Assembly (NCBI GenBank): GCA_027579435.1
Contig: JANBPK010000098.1
Location: 1 to 15,023, forward strand
Direction: 5' to 3'
Source: Candolleomyces eurysporus
Lineage: Eukaryota; Basidiomycota; Agaricomycetes; Agaricales; Psathyrellaceae
DNA length: 15,023 nt
Shown: piece by piece, positions 9,948 through 15,023 of the stretch
How positions within the stretch are numbered: the stretch's first letter is position 1
Layout of the letters: each line of letters starts with the position of its first letter
The notes under the pieces: generated by a model
Databases searched by the model: none
What the model was told of the DNA's origin: nothing
The model's input: only the letters and a program-made list of their open reading frames with translations
Made by a program: the position numbers and the translations under genes

Positions 9948-10097
9948 ACCCTGTGGCGGGAGAATCAGTTTCGACTGGTTGAAGAACACTTTGAAAGAGA
10001 GCGAGATGAAAATGAAACGGCCCTGCGGCAAGCTCAAATCGTCCGCTGTTCATTACGTGCCGATAACTCGAACCTAAAGGGTGCAGAGCAGGCCTAG
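9948..10097 (+). pseudogene. open fragment, charged helical peptide
   Basis: This is a 49-codon open stretch between a TGA (9945-9947) and a TAG (10095-10097) with no ATG at its head. It codes a strongly charged, helix-prone peptide containing VEEHFERERDENETALRQAQ. That composition is more protein-like than expected for intergenic DNA, so it may be the last exon or relic of a coding element. No acceptor site or partner exon could be assigned. Chance is the main alternative. Confidence 0.25.
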
Positions 10098-10415
10098 ATT
10101 ATAACAAAGGTGGTTACGCGGCCACCCCTTAGGGAGAAGGCAGTCAGTTGACAGCGAGGTACACATAAGTAGGTTCGCTTAATTACCCCGCATTTCAGTT
10201 CATTTCATCTCGCTTGTTTTTGGCTTTGGATAAGGCATCTATTCATTGTCATGTGCCGGTGAACGTGGGGGTCGTAGGCACCTCCATGCTTGCTGACAGC
10301 ACACTCCCTGAAGTAATTTCATGGCACGGTAGAAGCCTACAAAATGAGGGGAGCGACGGGAAGCCCTCTCGTCACCTTCACGACCCGCTGCGTTGAGCGA
10401 GACTTGCCTCTTTGA

Positions 10416-10453
10416 GGAGGTATGCTATACTTGGGTATAGTGTACCCACCTCC
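10416..10453. repeat. imperfect inverted repeat
   Basis: Outer arms GGAGGT (10416-10421) and ACCTCC (10448-10453) enclose inner arms CTATAC (10425-10430) and GTATAG (10435-10440), with a four-base centre TTGG. The spacers between outer and inner arms differ in length (3 and 7 bases). It could be a factor-binding palindrome or an eroded element end; function is unknown. Confidence 0.5.
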
Positions 10454-10538
10454 GATGTTAATGGGCACTGGTGACCATACCTTCAGGGTCCGCAGCACCT
10501 GCGAGGAGTACGGGACGGCTTGACTGTTGGAGCCGCTT

Positions 10539-10557
10539 TCCGGGACGCCCTCCCGGA
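10539..10557. repeat. short perfect hairpin
   Basis: Arms TCCGGGA and TCCCGGA (7 bases each) flank a five-base loop CGCCC. It is GC-rich and would be stable in RNA, but there is no gene beside it to give it a role. Confidence 0.4.
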
Positions 10558-10794
10558 CATGTCCTCCACAACTCGAGGGCAGTCTTGCTAAATGGTCGAC
10601 CGACTCGGGCGGACAGTCATAAAGAAGGCTGATCCCCGATTCTACACATAATGTGAGGAGGGTTCTGTGCCAACAAAAACGTAGATGGCTTCTGTCAAAT
10701 GAATCGTAGTATGAGATTGCTTCCCCATAAATGGGCTTTTGGTAATGCCTTGCCGCAAGTGTACATAAGTGACCCCAAAGTGGCCGCAGAACAT

Positions 10795-10823
10795 GCCACT
10801 TGACGGCCCACTACACAAGTGGC
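10795..10823. repeat. short inverted repeat
   Basis: GCCACTT (10795-10801) and AAGTGGC (10817-10823) are perfect 7-base arms with a 15-base spacer. The surrounding 70 bases contain further AAGTG copies (10757, 10768, 10778 areas), which may reflect local repetition or a binding-site cluster. Confidence 0.35.
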
Positions 10824-11229
10824 AGCTTTCCCCACCCTTGTCTTCTTGCCATGCAACGGCAAGCGTCAAGAAAGATGAACTTCGAGTGTATCACACTGCA
10901 AGAAAGGGGGTGGTTCCGCAGACCGTTACGGAGTTCTGACAATGTGAAAAATTGAATGACTTCGCTTTCACGCCTGGAAGCTTTCCCTTCTTTTTTTGCA
11001 TTGGCGTTGTCGACAGAACTTTGCTCAAAATCAATAAGTTTGTCCTTGCTTGGCTAGAGCTTGGTGGATCCGGGGGAATCCGCTTATAGCGAATCCACTA
11101 TGACGCTCTCGATTTTCTAAATCGACTACCTAGAACTCTCCTACTATCCGTCGAAGAGAAAATGTTTGTAAAACAGAAACCAGGTAACCCGTCTCATAAC
11201 CATCGCGCCGTGTATCGTACTCACGTATC

Positions 11230-12456
11230 CCGGCAGGCGCCTGTGAGGAAGACGAAAAGTTGTTTTTCTGGAAGTCGACGACCTGAAGCGGAACCAAAAA
11301 ACAAATGTTCACCGATATCAATGGACAAATGGTGGTCCCCATGCCCGTGAAGGGAAATATGAAGCTCTGTTCCACGAGGGTGTCGCCCGGAGGCGTTGGA
11401 TAACAGGAAATATTTCACCAATGTCCCAATCACAGCGGCGCTCAATTTGAGGAAACAGTGGGACAAGGACCTCGTCGGTGAGAAGTGCTATGTGGTCTAT
11501 GAAAGGAAAGAGCGAGTAAAGGTCACCGAGAAGGACATGTACAACTCCCTCGTAAGCCCCACTGTTTTGCTAGTTTACCCACTCACGTTCTCCCTCGTGT
11601 AGTTGGAGGAGGATCCCCAACTACTTCTGCCCAACTGTACTGTTCTCAACGCCTCCAATCATCTTGACTGTGTCTAATGAAGNAAAAACTGCCTAGATCC
11701 TTCGACATACCCTAGCCAGCCGTGGAGCGACGAATCTCTGAAGGATTGGCCGACCCAACTGGATATGGCGGACTTCTTGGTGGAGGTCAGGACCACGAAG
11801 GTCGGGGTATTCGGGGGCGCTTCCTCGTGACGAAACAGGATTCTACCCAGACTCTTGCTCGGATATTTGCCCGCTTGATGGAGCTTCTGAACTGCCAGTG
11901 GCGAACCGTCATCTTCTTCACCGACTCTATGGTCTATATCATCGGTGCTGATTGACCTGGACTTATCATTATCGAAGGCGTTAACATCAGAACAACCCCA
12001 CCCATTCTTGGAACTCCTCAACTCTCTTTCACTTGGAAAAGGGGGTGTCGATCCCATGGTGCAACTTGCCACTGACGAGGAGGACATCAAACTTGCAGGG
12101 CTAAGAAGACATTGCTCTTGGGTACCTCTTTGCTAAGGTCCCTTCACATTCCCAGGAATACCCTGCTTGAGAAGTGATATAACGATACATTGCGGGTGTT
12201 CAAAGAAAGCGCGTCCCAAGAGATGTTCAATCATACGGAGGGTCAAGTTGGGTCAATCATCATTCACCCTTCAAGCTGGACAACTATGGCACTCTCGAAA
12301 ATATTCTGAAGACACTTTAGCTCCCGACGGCTGGAGTACGACTCGTGATGATGCAAAGACTGAAGCTCCTTTTCCTGAACCCCTTCTCCTCGATCTCCTG
12401 AATTTCACCGTCGCCTTGGTTTTGTAGCTACAAAACGCAAAACCCTGTTCATTTCA
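11230..12456 (+). pseudogene. decayed gene, unrecognised family (5' part)
   Basis: Protein-like segments follow one another on the plus strand in changing frames. About 11243-11403 reads EEDEKLFFWKSTT, an in-frame TGA at 11284-11286, then MFTDINGQMVVPMPVKG. After a one-base shift near 11390, LDNRKYFTNVPITAALN runs to a good intron 11552-11602 (GTAAGC to TAG, 51 bases) and LEEDPQLLLPNCTVLN, then stops at 11675-11680. The same frame resumes as PSQPWSDESLKDWPTQ. A shift at about 11820 leads to FLVTKQDSTQTLARIFARL, another at about 11945 to LIDLDLSLSKALTSEQ. After a CAG near 12153, RNTLLEK, a TGA, then VFKESASQEMFNHTEG follow. At least three stops and three shifts block one product. I do not recognise the family; some shifts could be assembly error. 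Confidence 0.6.
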
Positions 12457-12513
12457 GACAGTACCGAGCTGCCTGTGACTCGAGTTCTACGTCGTTCAAA
12501 GCGAGTCAAGACG

Positions 12514-12761
12514 GCACCTCAGAGCGACCAGGGTGGTAGCAGTTCGAGACAGCCAAAGTCTGGGAACAAAGCTACGCGTAGTTCGAAGCGACACTGGGAG
12601 GCGGAGGCACCTCAGAACGACCGGTATGGTAGTATTTTGAGACGGCCGAAGACCGGGAACGAAGCCATACGTATTCTGAAGCAGATAAGGGTGGCGGAGG
12701 TACCTCAGAACGACAAGGGTGGCAGCACTTCGAGGCAGTCGAATCCCGGAACGACAAGGGT
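12514..12761 (+). repeat. 93-bp tandem repeat, about 2.7 copies
   Basis: Units start at 12514, 12607 and 12700, exactly 93 bases apart; the third diverges after about 60 bases. Each codes a 31-residue unit beginning A/V-PQ(S/N)D and followed by GS...R(R/Q)P/S...G(N/T). The 13 residues before the first unit (RVLRRSKRVKT) resemble the end of a unit, so a partial earlier copy is likely. The copies differ at many bases, so the expansion is old, and the period is a multiple of three, as expected under coding constraint. Confidence 0.8.
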
Positions 12762-12762
12762 G

Positions 12763-12792
12763 CCAGTGGTCATCGTAAACGACGACCACTGG
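12763..12792. repeat. 30-bp near-perfect palindrome
   Basis: Left arm CCAGTGGTCATCGT (12763-12776), centre AA, right arm ACGACGACCACTGG (12779-12792). The 14-base arms are complementary at 13 positions (one A/C mismatch). It lies just after the tandem repeat and just before a putative donor site, inside protein-like sequence (VVIVNDDHW). Confidence 0.8.
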
Positions 12793-12910
12793 GTGATTTC
12801 AAGCAGGACCCCTCGTAAGGTAGTTTCTTCTTTGTGGCCTCCTTCTGATCTGTTCTCGGTCTCGTATCTGTTCAACCTACATTTATTTCACATTTTTTTT
12901 GGAGTCGTAG

Positions 12911-13096
12911 TTTTCCGGGACTTGGGAGAACGTGCTGTCGGCCGCCTATGGACTTGCTCCCGCTGGCAGGTGGGGTCTTGACGCAATCAGTAAGCGAGGT
13001 GGACCAGGATGCCCGGGAAAAGGCGGAAGAGGATTGACACATCGAGGAAAATTCTACCTTGACAGAGAGACCAATGTCGAGAGCGTTCAACCTTGA
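12911..13096 (+). pseudogene. coding-like segment of the decayed gene
   Basis: After a pyrimidine-rich tract and TAG (12908-12910), a 61-codon open stretch reads FSGTWENVLSAAYGLAPAG, continues through a Gly-rich part, then GKFYLDRETNVESVQP and TGA (13094-13096). An overlapping frame (13059-13244) takes over with FNLDSFELVAPLYTIG, suggesting a frame change near 13080. No family is recognised. It is read as a continuation of the decayed gene because strand and spacing fit. Confidence 0.35.
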
Positions 13097-13303
13097 TTCG
13101 TTCGAGCTTGTTGCCCCTTTGTATACGATAGGGTTGACCACGGGGACTGCGCCAAGACTATTACCGACAGTGTCGGGCGTTTCAATTCTCATTAGTCCAG
13201 CAACCTATGAATCAAAACCCAAGGCCTCAAGTTCAAAACTGTGAGGTGATGGCACCATACGATCATTGGGAACGAGGTGGAGTAGAGACATAGCAGATAC
13301 CAT

Positions 13304-13781
13304 CCGAAGGTCGCCTACCACGACCCATGGGCAATTATCTGGCATCCGTGAGTATCACAAGTCTCATGGTGGTATTCAATGAGCTTACGCCTCAGCACCA
13401 GTACTTCGTTTCACATGCACCGTGCCGTGCCCTCAAGAGATGTGGATATAGATAACAATATCGATAAGTCCCGCCAGCACTCGGGAGTCGATCTATCGTT
13501 AGCAAACGCAATACATATGCAGCGGCGGAGCTTGCATGAGTATCCTGGACGCCCGTCTACACAGAGTGAAGGGTCAGAGGGTAGAGATCCTGGACCAGGA
13601 AGGCAAGTTTGACCCGTCAATACCTCTGACGTCACGGCTCGTTTTAGTAGTCGGCATCCAATGGGAAATCCGGGGTGACAGTGTAATTCATGGGTTCTGG
13701 AGCGCTGCCACCTGCAGGAACATCTCCCCGTATGGGCCTTTCTGTGGCGAGAAGCGTTACACGCAGCACGACGTCGGCTAG
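13304..13781 (+). pseudogene. coding-like 3' segment of the decayed gene
   Basis: The stretch 13304-13347 reads KVAYHDPWAIIWH and meets a GTGAGT donor. The intron 13348-13395 (48 bases, ends CAG) joins in frame to SFHMHRAVPSRDVDID and SGVDLSLANAIHMQRR. At about 13530 the protein-like frame shifts to 13536-13781, which codes RVEILDQEGKFDPSIPL, LVLVVGIQWEIRGD and a Cys/Trp/Tyr-containing end before TAG (13779-13781). This resembles a small beta-rich domain, but no name can be given. A 210-codon minus-strand frame over the same bases (13411-14043) has shadow-like composition. Confidence 0.4.
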
Positions 13782-14803
13782 GTTTCAATTGGCAGCGGTA
13801 AATTGAAGGAGATATCCTCTGGCGAGGCAGTCTTTGTGGATGCTCTGGAATGGACGGATCATGATTTCTATTATCTCTCAGTAGGCTTTTTATCTGTATC
13901 TTACGGAAGTTGACTAGAGTCTCCATCGTATACTGTACCGGGTTCACAGCAGTTGACGCGACGATGATCTTACAGACAATAACTCGACTGGTTCGCGGGT
14001 TTCGATTACAATGGGGTTTTGAAAGTACTGAGGTCCGCCACACGCTCTAGCCTTCCCAGATCTTTGACGTTGGTGTCAACGCCATTGAATCATCTCCCCA
14101 ACATTTTGCATCCATAGTCTAACTTATCCTTTTCTTTTCATCGATTGTTCTCTTTGACCTTGAAAGGAAACCTTCAAGGAAGCGAAGCGAATGCCAGTTG
14201 TTTTGTGATTGAGTGAAGGACAGAGTTCGCCACCATCCGCAGTTACCGACATGGACCCTGGCTTCTTCTCGAGCTCCTCGGTCTCATGACGACGTCGAAT
14301 GGTGAGAACCTTTGACAGAAACCGTTCATTTCTTTCGAGATATGATAATCACTTTCTCATTGGCGGTGATATTGTCTTGCTGGTGTGTTACTTCCGCTAA
14401 AGGAGCGACGGAACGCACGGTCTGACATTCTCCAATGCCGTGAGGCGATGGAGTACAGAATATGAGTTCCCAGTGGCTCGTAGCGGGATGCAATTGTTGA
14501 TACTCCACCCCGCGCTATTCTGAGGCATGTTACTTACTACTTGAGTGTCGCCACTCGCACGAAAGCAACGACCTTCCCTCCTTCCCCCGTTCCGCTGGAG
14601 GTCTAGACTCTGAATGAAATCACCCCGACTCCCGAATTGCTCACATGTCTGAAGTGTTCGGAACCAAATACGAGTAGCTACTCAGAGGAGCCACTCCGCG
14701 ATTGCATGGATCCAGAGAACGGTGATACACTCTTCACATCACATTCAGTGGGCGATCCACTGTCNAAAGATTATTTATATCACATCTGAACACTTTCTCC
14801 GCG
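13782..14803. other. no supported gene
   Basis: About 1 kb with no gene I can support. A minus-strand frame at 14326-14508 (60 codons, product includes HPATSHWELIFCTPSPHG) is the best open stretch but has no splice context or motif. A hairpin lies at 14158-14179, and an N at 14765 sits beside an A-run. Confidence 0.4.
14158..14179. repeat. hairpin-forming inverted repeat
   Basis: CCTTGAAAGG is followed, after AAA, by CCTTCAAGG. The arms are complementary over 9 of 10 bases with one bulged base; the outer seven (CCTTGAA/TTCAAGG) are perfect. Function is unknown. Confidence 0.4.
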
Positions 14804-15013
14804 GTGGAAATGGAAGTTTCTCCGCTGGATGGCAACGGATGCTCGTGTTTGAGAACGTCAAGGACAAGATGGAGCATGGCGGAGATGGAGGGCATAAATC
14901 AAGTGAGAAGGCCCACTAGAGAACTGGAAGAAAATCAGGGAAACCTTCAGAGCAAATTCACCTTGCGAACGAGTTTTTCTCCGTCAAAGTTCTTTCACCT
15001 TGTGTCGGAATAA
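14804..15013 (+). CDS. small hypothetical ORF
   Basis: This 69-codon ATG-to-TAA frame codes a product with a charged middle (VRRPTRELEENQGN) and no recognised motif. A neighbouring frame over 14790-14919 (SAGWQRMLVFENVKDK) is equally protein-like, so this may be another eroded coding relic. The window ends 10 bases after the stop. Confidence 0.2.
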   Translation: MEMEVSPLDGNGCSCLRTSRTRWSMAEMEGINQVRRPTRELEENQGNLQSKFTLRTSFSPSKFFHLVSE

Positions 15014-15023
15014 TTAGTTGAAA

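Larger units (their letters stand above)
10098..11229. other. gene-free stretch with inverted repeats
   Basis: About 1.1 kb in which I find no defensible gene. The open frames at 10214-10396 (+) and 10642-10869 (-) are short and show no motif. The stretch does hold several short inverted repeats: 10416-10453, 10539-10557 and 10795-10823. I found no long terminal repeats, transposase motif or target duplication, so there is no basis for calling a transposon. Confidence 0.5.
12475..12814 (+). pseudogene. repeat-bearing basic segment of the decayed gene
   Basis: An open frame follows a CAG acceptor at about 12456 and codes a basic, Ser/Gln/Asn-rich segment made largely of a 31-residue repeat. 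It leads to VVIVNDDHWVISS and a GTAAGG donor at 12815. The following intron would be about 96 bases, ending in TAG at 12908-12910. The next protein-like exon is in a different phase, so the joined product is again out of frame. The low-complexity repeat suggests a disordered linker between folded parts of the original protein. Confidence 0.45.

Noticed and set aside
11041..11110. Repeated GAATCC/GGATTC-like words around 11064-11098 suggesting an element end
   Set aside because: The pairing is short and irregular and there is no target duplication, so it does not support a mobile element call.
13411..14043. 210-codon open frame on the minus strand
   Set aside because: It is the longest frame in this part, but the product is rich in Arg, Cys, His and Ser throughout with no hydrophobic core pattern, typical of an antisense shadow. 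The plus strand over the same bases has better protein-like segments and an in-frame GT-AG intron.
9541..15023. Whole gene-poor half as a transposon or giant mobile element
   Set aside because: I found no long terminal repeats, transposase, reverse transcriptase, integrase or recombinase motif. The content is equally compatible with an ordinary decayed intergenic region.

Overview
This window looks like nuclear DNA of a filamentous basidiomycete, probably an Agaricomycete. The evidence is many short GT-AG introns (about 50-70 bases), several very small exons, roughly 50% GC, and a permease whose spliced product matches the fungal GABA/amino-acid permease family. No bacterial, viral or rRNA/tRNA features were seen. 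Everything here is read by eye, with no database search.

Layout. (1) Positions 1-1191 hold no convincing gene, only two weak open frames, and probably contain the promoter and 5' leader of the next gene. (2) Positions 1192-5255 (+) are a four-exon gene for a coiled-coil protein of about 1301 residues. It has a Ser/Pro-rich N-terminal half with a conserved-looking block, a long central coiled coil and a basic Ser/Pro-rich tail. As assembled it is broken by an ambiguous base (1831) and by a cluster of mutually compensating frame changes (about 3160-3335). These look more like sequence error or allelic indels than decay. (3) Positions 5256-6880 are intergenic. They hold the 3' region of gene 1, a possible small spliced minus-strand gene (about 5618-6073, weak) and the upstream region of the permease with two identical GATA-type motifs. 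(4) Positions 6881-9540 (+) are a clean 19-exon, 538-residue APC-superfamily permease; every junction was followed by hand and the frame stays open. (5) Positions 9541-15023 are gene-poor. They contain a 49-codon open fragment, several inverted repeats, and at 11230-13781 a decayed plus-strand gene. That gene shows protein-like segments in shifting frames, residual introns, premature stops, a 93-bp tandem repeat coding a 31-residue unit, and a 30-bp near-perfect palindrome.

The two intact genes show no obvious functional link. The permease would import GABA or related amines/amino acids at the plasma membrane or vacuole. The coiled-coil protein is more likely cytoskeletal, spindle-pole or scaffold-like, which is inference only. 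The least explained part is the decayed gene and its repeat/palindrome at 11.2-13.8 kb, whose family I do not recognise.
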